Below are positions 35,799 to 44,118 of a stretch of 64,000 bases of DNA, one piece after another. The stretch spans positions 124,001 through 188,000 of the forward strand of contig JAEUKE010000117.1 in the NCBI GenBank assembly GCA_016794345.1. Reading direction: 5' to 3'. A model generated the notes under the pieces. The model saw only the letters and a list, made by a program, of their open reading frames with translations. It did no database searches and was not told the DNA's origin. Position 1 is the first letter of the stretch. Every line of letters begins with the position of its first letter. Origin of the DNA: Myxococcales bacterium. Its GTDB lineage: Bacteria > Myxococcota_A > Polyangia > Polyangiales > Polyangiaceae. Position numbers and translations under genes: made by a program.

Positions 35799-37838
35799 AT
35801 GCGCGCCCTCGACCTCGGCTCGATCCCGCTCCTCGTTTGCCTCGCCGCTTGTCAGCCCGCGCCCATCACGCAGTCGCCTCCCGCTGCACCCGCCACCACC
35901 TCGAAGCCCGCGCCGAAGTCGGCGCCCACGCTCGGCTCGCCCGTCGGTCAGCCTCGGACCCTCGAGGCCGAGACTCCCGTCTCGCTCCCGAACGGCGGCA
36001 AGACCACCGCGCCGGCGGGCTGGAAGATGACCGAGCTCGCCGGCGGCTTCGAGGCGATCGACCCCGAGGGCGACATGCGCATCGTCGTGCTCGTCGTCCC
36101 CGCGAGCGACGCGAAGGCCGCCAAGACCAAGCTCCTCGAGGCCGTGGGCGCGAAGGAGCCGACCTCGTTTGCAGACGAGATGACCACGACGGACGAGGGC
36201 GGCTGGGACGAGATCTACGAGGTCGTGCACCGCCCGGAGAAGCCGGAGGACAAGGTCTTCATCGTCAACACGCGGCGGAAAGGCGACAAGACCGTCAGCA
36301 CGGTCATCGAAGGGAAGCCCGGCGCGTTCAGCCGCCGCGGCGCCCACATGCGTCAGATCGTGTTCGGGCTGACGATGCCCGGCGTCGAAGAGGAGGACCT
36401 CTCGAAGGCCACGCCGGTCGCGCTCGACGGCGACGCCAAGGCCACGTTCGAGCAGGCGATCGACGAGATGAAGGAGCTCACGGGGGCGCCCGCCGTGGCG
36501 GTAGCCGTCGTCCGCGACGGCCAGGTCGTGTTCACCCGCGCCGTCGGGACGCGACGAGCCGGACGAGACGAGCCCGTCGACGTCCACACGCCCTTCTTGA
36601 TCGGGTCGGTCACCAAGAGCCTCTCCACCCTCCTCGTCGCCCGCCTGGTGGACCAGAACAAGCTGAGCTGGGACACGAAGGTGAAGGAGCTCCTCCCGAC
36701 GTTCCGGACCGGAGATCCTGCGATCACCGACCGGCTCACGATCGCCGACACGTTCTGCGCGTGCACCGGGATGCCCCGCCAGGACATGGAGCTCGTGTTC
36801 GAATACGCAAAGAAGCCGCCGTCCTCCATCTTCCAGGCGTTCGAACAGCAGAAGCCGACCACCGCCTTCGGCGAGACCTTCCAGTACAACAACCAGCTGA
36901 CGACGCTCGGGGGCTTCCTCGCGGCGCGGGTGGTCGCGAAGGGCGAGGTCGGCAAGGCGTTCTCGGCCGCGATGAAGAAGGAGGTCTTCGACCCGATGGG
37001 CTTGAAGGACACCACGCTCGACTTCGCCGCCGCGCGGAAGACCGCCGCCTACCCCCACGCGCAGTCTCTCCTGGTCGAGGGACGAAAGCCGAGCACCCTG
37101 CCCTTCGACATCGAGTCTTTCGTCCTTCCTTATGCGCCCGCTGGCGGCGTGTTCTCGTCCGCGGCGGACATGGCGCGCTACGCCCTGGTGGAGCTCGCTG
37201 GCGGCGTGACCCCGGAGGGCAACCGCGTCGTCTCCGAGGCGAACCTGTACGAGCGACGGAAGCCGAGGACGAAGGCGTCGGCGAAGGGGTATTACGGGCT
37301 CGGGCTGGGCTCGGGCGTGCGCAAGGGCCTCGCGGTCGTCTCCCACGACGGCGGGACGTTCGGCTCCTCGTCGCGCCTCTTCCTGATCCCCGAGCGCAAC
37401 ATCGGCCTGGTCGTCCTGACCAACGGCGGCGGCACCAAGCTGCTCGACGGCGTCACGAGCCGCTTCCTCGAGATCGTGTTCGGCGAGAAGCCGCGCGCGA
37501 AGAAGGTCCTCGAGCGCGAGCTCGCGGAGGAGCAGCGGATGCTCGAGAAGATTCGAAAGACCGACCTCGGGGCCGTGCCGGAGGAGGTCGGCGACCGCCT
37601 GGTCGGCAAGTACGAAAACGGCCAGCTGGGTGCCCTGACAGTCAGCCGAGCGAAGGACAAGAGCCTCGTCCTCGACGCCGGCGAGTGGAAGAGTCGACTG
37701 GGCTACAAGAAAGACGGCGCGGTCGAGACGCTCACCTTCATCGATCCGCCGGTCGGGGGGCTCCCGTTCCGGCTCGAGGGCGGCGACCTGGTCGTGGAGC
37801 ACGATCAGCACGCCTACCGCTTCGTGAAGAAGCGCTGA
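35799..37838 (+). CDS. Class C beta-lactamase/serine-hydrolase-family lipoprotein
   Basis: A 679-residue lipoprotein precursor (LAAC, Cys18). After a Pro-rich linker and an extra N-terminal domain (about 55-200), a beta-lactamase/DD-peptidase-type domain runs from about 215 to 570. It carries SVTK (Ser270-Lys273), YNN (363-365) and HDGG in place of KTG, the pattern of class C-like esterases and D-aminopeptidases. A C-terminal beta domain (about 595-679) resembles the lipocalin-like tails of this family. Ser270 would attack an ester or peptide bond; the real substrate is unknown, and resistance to beta-lactams should not be assumed. The ATG at 35799 opens the signal peptide. It converges with the AAA+ gene 10 bases away. 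Confidence 0.88.
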   Translation: MRALDLGSIPLLVCLAACQPAPITQSPPAAPATTSKPAPKSAPTLGSPVGQPRTLEAETPVSLPNGGKTTAPAGWKMTELAGGFEAIDPEGDMRIVVLVVPASDAKAAKTKLLEAVGAKEPTSFADEMTTTDEGGWDEIYEVVHRPEKPEDKVFIVNTRRKGDKTVSTVIEGKPGAFSRRGAHMRQIVFGLTMPGVEEEDLSKATPVALDGDAKATFEQAIDEMKELTGAPAVAVAVVRDGQVVFTRAVGTRRAGRDEPVDVHTPFLIGSVTKSLSTLLVARLVDQNKLSWDTKVKELLPTFRTGDPAITDRLTIADTFCACTGMPRQDMELVFEYAKKPPSSIFQAFEQQKPTTAFGETFQYNNQLTTLGGFLAARVVAKGEVGKAFSAAMKKEVFDPMGLKDTTLDFAAARKTAAYPHAQSLLVEGRKPSTLPFDIESFVLPYAPAGGVFSSAADMARYALVELAGGVTPEGNRVVSEANLYERRKPRTKASAKGYYGLGLGSGVRKGLAVVSHDGGTFGSSSRLFLIPERNIGLVVLTNGGGTKLLDGVTSRFLEIVFGEKPRAKKVLERELAEEQRMLEKIRKTDLGAVPEEVGDRLVGKYENGQLGALTVSRAKDKSLVLDAGEWKSRLGYKKDGAVETLTFIDPPVGGLPFRLEGGDLVVEHDQHAYRFVKKR

Positions 37839-37848
37839 GCTCGCCTGC

Positions 37849-40572
37849 TCAGTTCACCTCGGGGCTCACGCCACCTTGAGGCTCTTCCTTGTCGCGGCTC
37901 CCGGCGCGCAGGTCCGCGTGCGCCTCCAGGAAGGCGTCGATCTTGCCGGCGAGCACGCGGCGCGTGTCGCCGTCTGCGTGGCCGGTGACCCGGTCGCGCA
38001 CGCCGTGCGAGTGCCAGAGGTCGTACGTCCGGATCGGCGCGACGTCCTCCAGCCGGACGAGCGACTTCGGCTCCTCGTCCTTCGCGAGGACCTCGACGCG
38101 AGCGAGGAACGCCTCGCCCCGGCGCTGGCCCTTGTCGGGTGGCGCGGTGACGAGGCGGTGACCGCCGGCCTCGCCGCGGAGGTAACCGTACGCGTAGGCG
38201 CCCGCCACGTTCACCTGGTGCACGCCGTCGGCGCTCGTCGCGACCTCGACGTCGTAGCCCCGATCACGCGCCCAGCCGGCGTACATCTGCGCGAGCTCCG
38301 TGGCCCACGCCGCCGCGCCCTCCTGCGCGCCGGCCGGCGTCAAGACGACGCGCGCGTCGCCCTGGTCGCGCTCGTCGAACCCGACGATCTCGCGCTCCGC
38401 CCGGCGCATGCGGCGCACGAGGCGGGCGTAGGCGTCCGTCAGCTCGCGCGCGACCGAGTCGTCCGCCTCCAGGAAGGAGGCCTCGGCCAGCTCGCGGACG
38501 GCGTCGAGCTCGCCGCGCAAGATCTCCAGGCGGCGGATCTCCACGCTCAGCCGGTGGCGGCGCACGAGCATGCCGCTCCGGCCGAAGGCGTCCTCCCAGA
38601 ACGCCGGCGACGCCTCGCGCGCCTCGAGCGTCGCGAGCTCGCGGCGCATGCCGTCGATGTCGGCCACGCGCTCGAGCACGAGCAACCCCTGGTAGAGCGC
38701 GCCGACGCCGCTGCGCACGTCGGCCAGAGAGAGGCTCACGGTTCCCCCCTCCCCATCGCTCACGCGAGCGCGTCGCTCGAGGTTGTCGAGACGGCGCGAC
38801 GCCTCCGTCGGCTCGAAGGTGAGCGCGACGGAGCGCCCCGAGCGTGCGACGCGGAGGAGCTGGAAGCGGCGATCGGCGCCGCCGAGCAGAGCCCGCGCGA
38901 GCGGCACCACGAGCAGCTCCTCGATCGCGCGCTTGAGCGGTCGCGCGCCGTATTTGGTGTCGGTTCCCTCGTCGAGCATGAGGTCGATGACGCCGTCGTC
39001 GACCTCGAGGAGCAGGTCGCGCTCGACCAGTCCCTCGCGCTTGTAGATCTTGCCGAGCTCGCGCCGGGCGATGCGGCGGAGGTCCTCCCGCTTCAGCGGC
39101 CGCATGAAGAGGACGCGATCGATGCGGTTCAAGAACTCCGGGCGGTAGTGCTGCTCGAGCGCGCGGCGGACCTCGCGCTCGATCCGCTCGGGGCTCGCCT
39201 TCGCCTCGCCCGCGAAGCCGATCGAGTGCTCGAGCGCGCTCATGTCCGCGCCGACGTTGGAGGTCAAAAGGAGCAGCGTGTGCTGGAAGCCCACCGCTTC
39301 GCCGTAGGCGTCCGTCAGGCGGCCGTCGTCGAACACCTGCAGGAAGAGGTCGGCGATGTTCGGGTGCCCCTTCTCGAACTCGTCGAGCAAGATGACACCA
39401 AACGGGCTCTTGCGGACGAAGTCGGTCAGCTGGCCCGTCGTCCCCTTCCGCGGATCTCCGATGAGCTTCTCGAACGAGTGGTAGTCCTTGTATTCGCTCA
39501 GATCGACGCGGAAGATCCGCTCGCGGCTCCCGAAGAGGAACTCGGCGGTGGCCTTCGCGAGCTCCGTCTTGCCGACCCCGGTGGGCCCCACCAGCAAGAT
39601 GACGCCGATCGGCCTGTCCGGGTTCGAGAGCCCGGTCTTGTAGAGCGCGAGGACGTCGCAGATGGCCGCCACCGCGTCGTCCTGACCGAGAACGCGCTCG
39701 CTCAGGAACGAGCTCATCTCGTCGTACGTGACGGAGACACGCGGCGACACGACGTGCATCGGCAAGCCGGTCTGCTTGGCGAACATCTCCTCGATGGCGC
39801 CGTCGTCCACCGGCAAGCCACGCGGCGCGCTCGCCGAGCCGCGCCGGAACAGCGCCGCCTTGCGCAACAGCTCCACACCTTTGCCCGGGAAGCTCTGCGT
39901 CGGGAGGAACTTCCGCGCGAGCGCGTAGACGCGCTCGATCGCCGCGCGTTCGAACACGACCTCGGGCCCGAGCTCCTGTGCGACCCGCGTCAGGACCTCC
40001 TTCGTCTCCTCCTCTTCGGTCGGTGCGAGGGTGATGGTCGCGAAATCCCGCTCCAGGAAGGGGTACTCACGACAGAGCTTGTCCCAGCGCCCCGGGCTCA
40101 TCTCGCCGAAGATCACGAGGCGCTCGGCTTCGATCCCCGGGCGGAGCAGATCGTAGACGCCGCGCGGGTTCGTGTCGTACGAACCGGCCACGGTGATGTT
40201 CCAGAGGTCGCTGACGTAGACGAGCCGATCCGGCCGCGCCGACTTGAGGAGCGAGGCGATCTTCTCCTCCTGCATGCCGGTGTACCGCGTGCCGGCGACC
40301 AGCCCCGTCGTCGCGATCTCCCACACCGACGCGCCTCGGAGCGCCGGCACCGCTCCCTGGGCCACACGCGCGACGAGCTTCCGGACAACCGCGGTCTTGC
40401 CCACGCCGGGCGGACCGAGCAAGACGGCGCTCTTGCGCCCGGCGAGCGCGCACGCGAGCGCGTCGACCTCGGCGTCACGCCCGTACGTCTGCGCTGCCCC
40501 GTGCGGCTCCGCCGTAAGGTTCTGGCCCTCGCGCTCGAGGACGTCGATCTTCTGCCAATCGTCGCTGCTCAA
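37849..40572 (-). CDS. ClpB-like double AAA+ ATPase fused to a GGQ-less release-factor-2-like module
   Basis: A 907-residue chimera. It lacks the Clp N-domain and begins directly with AAA+ D1: Walker A GPPGVGKT (53-60), a pore-loop-like GTRYTG (94-99) and a degenerate Walker B (LVYVSDLWN, no Glu after Asp122). AAA+ D2 is well kept: GPTGVGKT (329-336), LLDEFEK with Asp397/Glu398, TSN (437-439) and GARPLKR (542-548). However, the GYVG pore loop is replaced by a short GDPRKGTTG. From about 620 the protein follows RF2: a coiled-coil with SPAFWED, then VVLTPAGAQEGAAAW, MYAGWARDRGYDVEV and AYGYLRGEAGGHRLV. The codon-reading SPF position reads APP, the GGQ domain is absent, and the RF2 C-terminal pattern (PIRTYDLW, VRDRVTG, FLEAH) resumes. 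The start is TTG, the only option after an in-frame stop. The function is inferred only. Confidence 0.88.
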   Translation of the reverse strand: MSSDDWQKIDVLEREGQNLTAEPHGAAQTYGRDAEVDALACALAGRKSAVLLGPPGVGKTAVVRKLVARVAQGAVPALRGASVWEIATTGLVAGTRYTGMQEEKIASLLKSARPDRLVYVSDLWNITVAGSYDTNPRGVYDLLRPGIEAERLVIFGEMSPGRWDKLCREYPFLERDFATITLAPTEEEETKEVLTRVAQELGPEVVFERAAIERVYALARKFLPTQSFPGKGVELLRKAALFRRGSASAPRGLPVDDGAIEEMFAKQTGLPMHVVSPRVSVTYDEMSSFLSERVLGQDDAVAAICDVLALYKTGLSNPDRPIGVILLVGPTGVGKTELAKATAEFLFGSRERIFRVDLSEYKDYHSFEKLIGDPRKGTTGQLTDFVRKSPFGVILLDEFEKGHPNIADLFLQVFDDGRLTDAYGEAVGFQHTLLLLTSNVGADMSALEHSIGFAGEAKASPERIEREVRRALEQHYRPEFLNRIDRVLFMRPLKREDLRRIARRELGKIYKREGLVERDLLLEVDDGVIDLMLDEGTDTKYGARPLKRAIEELLVVPLARALLGGADRRFQLLRVARSGRSVALTFEPTEASRRLDNLERRARVSDGEGGTVSLSLADVRSGVGALYQGLLVLERVADIDGMRRELATLEAREASPAFWEDAFGRSGMLVRRHRLSVEIRRLEILRGELDAVRELAEASFLEADDSVARELTDAYARLVRRMRRAEREIVGFDERDQGDARVVLTPAGAQEGAAAWATELAQMYAGWARDRGYDVEVATSADGVHQVNVAGAYAYGYLRGEAGGHRLVTAPPDKGQRRGEAFLARVEVLAKDEEPKSLVRLEDVAPIRTYDLWHSHGVRDRVTGHADGDTRRVLAGKIDAFLEAHADLRAGSRDKEEPQGGVSPEVN

Positions 40573-40601
40573 GTACCGGCGACAACTCTACAGGAGAGGC
40601 G

Positions 40602-40982
40602 TCAGTCCTTCTCGGTCTTCGTGAAGACCTTTCCCGGGTACTTGCGCTCGTAGTGCGCGATGAGCGCGTGACCGATGGTCTCGATCGTCCCCGCTGCGAT
40701 GACGCCGCGGATCGCGGGGCCGACCACCGGGACGAGCTTGATCGCTTCGGCGGCGATGTACTTCAGCCCGGTGCCCATCGCGGCGAACGTCCCGCCGGCC
40801 GCTGCCGTCGCGGGAGCGCTGGGGGAGTCGCCGTAGATCCCGCCGATCACCCCGACCATGTGGGTCTCGAGCGCGGCCAGGAGCGGCGCCGTCGAGACCG
40901 GAATGGGGAACGCGGCGAAGATCGCGCCGCCGGCTGCGTAGCGGTGGACCCAACGTTGGGCCTCCTCTCGGCAGGTGACCAT
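40602..40982 (-). CDS. Small DUF697-like protein
   Basis: A 126-residue protein. The pattern AGGAIFAAFPIPVSTAPLLAALETHMVGVIGGIYG matches the DUF697/YcjF-type hydrophobic hairpin (two amphipathic or membrane-associated helices around a PIP turn). A second pair of helices (TFAAMGTGLKYIAAEAIKLVPVVGPAIRGVIAAGTIETIG) and a charged end follow. DUF697 modules are often fused to Era-like GTPases; here it stands alone. The ATG at 40982 has no strong ribosome site. It lies 29 bases upstream of the AAA+/RF2 gene on the same strand, so they may be cotranscribed, which could tie the AAA+ protein to the membrane. That last step is speculation. Confidence 0.65.
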   Translation of the reverse strand: MVTCREEAQRWVHRYAAGGAIFAAFPIPVSTAPLLAALETHMVGVIGGIYGDSPSAPATAAAGGTFAAMGTGLKYIAAEAIKLVPVVGPAIRGVIAAGTIETIGHALIAHYERKYPGKVFTKTEKD

Positions 40983-41109
40983 CCGCTGATTTGTAGCACG
41001 ACGATCGCGGGCGAGCCGTCGAGCGCGGGCCGCACGCAGGCGCCGGGTCGGCCGATCGTTCGGTGCCTCTTGCGCCCGGCCTCGCCCCTGCGACAAGATC
41101 CGCGCCCCC

Positions 41110-41805
41110 ATGCGCTTCCTCACCGCCTCCTCCCTCGTCCTCGGCCTCGCGATCGGTTGCAGCAGCGAGGTCGACACCGTCGACGGGACGGGCGGCAGCG
41201 GGGGCAGCACGACGGTCGGCGGCACCACCACGGTCACCACGGGCAGCGTATCGACCTCGGTCGGCACCACGACCGTCAGCACGACCTCCAGCGTGTCGTC
41301 GAGCTCGACAGGCGGGGGCAACAACTGCGAGCAAGGCTGCGCGCACATCCTCGAGTGCACCGGCTTCGACGCCTGCGCGATGGGCGTCGACTGCCAGAAC
41401 CCGATGTTCGACTGCCCCATGAGCTGCATCAACGACGCCTCGTGTGCGGACATCATCGCGTCCACAGGCGGCACACCTCCCCCTGCCCTCCAGGCTTGCC
41501 TGAGCGCCTGCCAAGGCGGGCAGGGCGGCGGCGGCCAGGGAGGCGGCGCGCCCAACGATTGTCAGGGCTGCGTCTTCCAGAACGACTGCGTCAACCCGTG
41601 CTTCAACGACCAGGATTGCATCCAGGGCTGGGGCCAGTGCGCGCAGGGCTGCACCGACCCGGCTTGTTTCGCCGCTTGTGACGCCATGTTCCCCCAGACC
41701 GCGCCCATCTTCGACCAGATTTACGACTGCGCGTGCATGGGCTGCTCGTCCGAGTGCGAGACGACGATGGACCCGTGCAACGCCGGGGCCGGCGGCGGTC
41801 CCTGA
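41110..41805 (+). CDS. Cys-rich lipoprotein with Ser/Thr/Gly linker
   Basis: A 231-residue lipoprotein precursor: signal LTASSLVLGLAIGC with Cys17 acylated. A Thr/Ser/Val/Gly linker (about 25-70) holds the globular part away from the membrane. The rest has about 26 cysteines in C-x(3)-C spacings (CEQGCAHILEC, CPMSCINDASC, CLSAC, CAQGC, CACMGC) with a GGQGGGGQGGG spacer, probably a disulfide-rich helical repeat. No catalytic motif is recognised. It resembles other myxobacterial Ser/Thr-linker lipoproteins. It is converged on by a small minus-strand gene 9 bases away. Confidence 0.8.
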   Translation: MRFLTASSLVLGLAIGCSSEVDTVDGTGGSGGSTTVGGTTTVTTGSVSTSVGTTTVSTTSSVSSSSTGGGNNCEQGCAHILECTGFDACAMGVDCQNPMFDCPMSCINDASCADIIASTGGTPPPALQACLSACQGGQGGGGQGGGAPNDCQGCVFQNDCVNPCFNDQDCIQGWGQCAQGCTDPACFAACDAMFPQTAPIFDQIYDCACMGCSSECETTMDPCNAGAGGGP

Positions 41806-41814
41806 GCGCTCACG

Positions 41815-42018
41815 TCAGGCGCGGGCGGCCTCTTTTGCCTCCGTCATCGGCTTCTCGGCCATGAACCAGGCAAACCAAACGCTGTCGTCGATGAGCACAC
41901 CGCGGAGCTCGAGCCCGGGCACGAGCGTCACGATGAACACGCCTTGATCGTAGACCTCCACCGTGGGGGGCTGGAGCGGGGCGGCGGATTGGGTGGCGCG
42001 AGGATGGAGGTTCTGCAT
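41815..42018 (-). CDS. Small protein, unknown function
   Basis: A 67-residue ORF with a GAGGGG ribosome site just upstream of its ATG. The central part is beta-like (TVEVYDQGVFIVTLVPGLELRGVLIDDSVWFAWF) with an acidic/Ala-rich end. No signal peptide or cysteines. It lies 46 bases downstream of the GNAT gene on the same strand, so it may be cotranscribed. It matches no family I know; the ribosome site and protein-like composition are the support. Confidence 0.45.
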   Translation of the reverse strand: MQNLHPRATQSAAPLQPPTVEVYDQGVFIVTLVPGLELRGVLIDDSVWFAWFMAEKPMTEAKEAARA

Positions 42019-42064
42019 CGTGACCCCTCGTGAGGGCGGGCATGCGCCTCTCCAGCATCAAGGG

Positions 42065-42556
42065 TCATGCCAGCTCCGAGCCCAGCACGAAGTCGACCTC
42101 GAACATCTCGTAGTGGGCGCGCATCATGCCGAGCGCCTCGTAGGTCGCCTGCGCCGGTGTGTTCTTGCGCTCGACGTAGAGGCGAACGCCACACACCCCA
42201 TTGTCCGCCTTGGCCATCTCGAGCGCGCGCTGGTAGAGGGCGCGGTAGACGCCCCGCCTGCGCGCTGGCGGCACGACGTACACGCTCTGGATCCACCAGA
42301 AGGTGCCGTCCCGCCAATCGCTCCACTCGTAGGTCACCATGAGCTGACCGACGACCTCGCCGGCCTCGTCTACTGCGACCAGATAGAAGCCCTTGGCGGG
42401 ATCGCGCAGCACGGCCAAAACGCCACGCTCGAGCCGCGCTGCGTCGAGGACCTTCTGCTCCGTCTCCCAAGCCAAGGCCTGGTTGCCCGCGACGATCGAC
42501 GCAGCGTGGCGCAGCAAAGCAGGCGAGACGGTTGTGGGTTTGCTACCCTCGGTCAT
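42065..42556 (-). CDS. GNAT-family N-acetyltransferase
   Basis: A 163-residue acetyl-CoA-dependent acetyltransferase. The GNAT core is clear: VVGQLMVTYEWSDW (beta4), then WIQSVYVVPPARRRGVYRALYQRALEMA, where RRRGVYR is the acetyl-CoA pyrophosphate loop (Q/RxxGxG/A type), followed by RLYVERKNTPAQATYEALGM. The substrate is unknown. The start at 42556 (MTEGSKPTT) is chosen because upstream sequence is arginine-rich non-coding. Its start lies only 6 bases from that of a divergent small gene, leaving little room for separate promoters. Confidence 0.88.
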   Translation of the reverse strand: MTEGSKPTTVSPALLRHAASIVAGNQALAWETEQKVLDAARLERGVLAVLRDPAKGFYLVAVDEAGEVVGQLMVTYEWSDWRDGTFWWIQSVYVVPPARRRGVYRALYQRALEMAKADNGVCGVRLYVERKNTPAQATYEALGMMRAHYEMFEVDFVLGSELA

Positions 42557-42562
42557 CGGTTC

Positions 42563-42829
42563 GTGACTCCGGATCCTCGCGCTTACAACCCTCCGAGCCC
42601 GGACGCACCTCCTTCTGCGCCGAAGGCGGAGGGGGATCGTCTGCAGCTCGAGCCCTACTCGGGCCCGCGGAGCCACCACGCGTCGCGCGCGTTCGCCGAG
42701 ATGGTGGCGCGGCGGCAGGCGGCGAAGCAGCGCAAAAAGAAGATCACGCTCCTCCTCGTCGGGGTCGTGCTAGGAGGGCTGGTGGCGGCCGTCGCCCTGC
42801 GCCTCCTGGCTGGCGCGCTCGGCCTCTGA
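42563..42829 (+). CDS. Small single-pass membrane protein
   Basis: An 88-residue ORF from a GTG at 42563. A Pro/Ala/Ser-rich N-terminal part (PPSPDAPPSAPKAEG) is followed by a basic stretch (VARRQAAKQRKKK) and a C-terminal membrane helix (ITLLLVGVVLGGLVAAVALRLL) with almost nothing after it, so it is a tail-anchored topology with the N-terminus in the cytoplasm. It lies 33 bases before the acyl-CoA dehydrogenase and might be cotranscribed. No family recognised; the start is uncertain. Confidence 0.5.
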   Translation: MTPDPRAYNPPSPDAPPSAPKAEGDRLQLEPYSGPRSHHASRAFAEMVARRQAAKQRKKKITLLLVGVVLGGLVAAVALRLLAGALGL

Positions 42830-42862
42830 CCCGAGAAGCAGCCCTTCCGCTCGCGACCAACC

Positions 42863-44005
42863 ATGCGATTCGAGCTCACCGAGGAACAGTCTCTCGTCCA
42901 GTCCACCGCGCGCGAGTTCGCCAAGCGCGCCGTCGAGCCCAAGGCGGCCGAGCTCGACCGGAGCGGCCGCTGGCCGGCGGAGATCGTCACCGAGATGGCT
43001 GAGCTCGGTTTCTTGGGGATGGCCATCCCCGCCGAGCATGGCGGCGCGGGGCTCGACCACGTGAGCTACGCCATCGTCGTCGAAGAGATGAGCCGCGCCT
43101 GCGCGTCCACGGGCGTCATCATGAGCGTGAACAACTCGCTCTTCTGCGACCCGCTCGAGAAGTTCGGGACGCCGGAGCAGAAGGAGCGCGTGCTCGCGCC
43201 CACCGCCTCGGGGCAGATGCTCGGCGCGTTCGGCCTGACGGAGCCGGCTTCGGGCTCCGACGCCCGCATGATGAAGACCGTCGCCGACGCCCAGGGCGAC
43301 GGCGGCTTCATCCTCAACGGCGCGAAGAACTGGATCACGTGCGGTCCCCACGCCGAGCACATCATCGTCTTCGCCATCTCCACGCAGGACGCGGTGAAGC
43401 CGAAGCACACCGCCATGCTCGTGCGCCGCGGGACGCCCGGCTTCAGCGTGGCCGCGCCGGACCACAAGCTCGGCATCCACGCCGCCCACTCGGCGACGAT
43501 CTTCTTCGAGAACGTGCGCGTCGCGAAGGAGGACATCCTCGGGGAGGTCGGCGCGGGCTTCAAGGTCGCGATGAGCACGCTCGACGGCGGACGCATCGGC
43601 ATCGCCGCGCAGGCAATCGGCATCGCGCAGGCCGCCTTCGAGAAGTCGGTCGCCTACTCCAAGGAGCGCCACTCGTTCGGAGCGCCGATCTGCGATCACC
43701 AGGCCATCCAGTTCATGCTCGCCGACATGGCGACCGAGATCGAGGCCGCGCGCCTCCTCGTGCTGCGTGCCGCGCGCATGAAGGACCTCGGCCAGAAGCA
43801 CACCGCCGAGAGCTCCATGGCGAAGCTCTTCGCCTCGGAGATGGCGACGCGGGTCACCCACAAGGCCATCCAGATCCACGGCGGCTACGGCTACTCGGTC
43901 GAGTACCCCATCGAGCGCCACTACCGCGACGCCCGCATCACCGAGATCTACGAAGGCACGAGCGAGATCCAGCGCATCGTCGTCGCGAACGCCTTGTTCC
44001 GTTGA
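42863..44005 (+). CDS. Acyl-CoA dehydrogenase (short/branched-chain type), paralog 1
   Basis: A 380-residue FAD enzyme oxidising acyl-CoA to trans-2-enoyl-CoA and passing electrons to ETF. Typical segments are present: FGLTEPASGSDA (FAD-binding), KNWITCGPHAEH, GRIGIAAQAIGIAQAAF, QIHGGYGYSVEYPIERHYRDARIT and the active-site Glu364 in IYEGTSEIQR. The length and start (MRFELTEEQ) are normal for the short-chain/butyryl type. Chain-length preference cannot be read safely. A second member lies at 57209-58351 in the same window, in a different context. Confidence 0.95.
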   Translation: MRFELTEEQSLVQSTAREFAKRAVEPKAAELDRSGRWPAEIVTEMAELGFLGMAIPAEHGGAGLDHVSYAIVVEEMSRACASTGVIMSVNNSLFCDPLEKFGTPEQKERVLAPTASGQMLGAFGLTEPASGSDARMMKTVADAQGDGGFILNGAKNWITCGPHAEHIIVFAISTQDAVKPKHTAMLVRRGTPGFSVAAPDHKLGIHAAHSATIFFENVRVAKEDILGEVGAGFKVAMSTLDGGRIGIAAQAIGIAQAAFEKSVAYSKERHSFGAPICDHQAIQFMLADMATEIEAARLLVLRAARMKDLGQKHTAESSMAKLFASEMATRVTHKAIQIHGGYGYSVEYPIERHYRDARITEIYEGTSEIQRIVVANALFR

Positions 44006-44118
44006 AGCTGGTGGGCCCGTTCCGGGCGAAGGACCTGCGGAGCAACGGAAGCCTCACGCAAAGGAAGCGCTCGCGAACCGTCGCCGCCGCTCGCCGGCTC
44101 GAATAAGGCTGGTGCGCC

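Noticed and set aside
35799..37838. Calling the class C-like hydrolase a beta-lactamase resistance gene
   Set aside because: SxxK and YxN are shared by many esterases and peptidases, KTG is replaced by HDGG, and the extra domains do not fit known resistance enzymes.
37849..40572. Programmed frameshift, as in true prfB, inside the RF2-like part
   Set aside because: The frame is continuous and no CTTTGA slippery site with internal stop is present.
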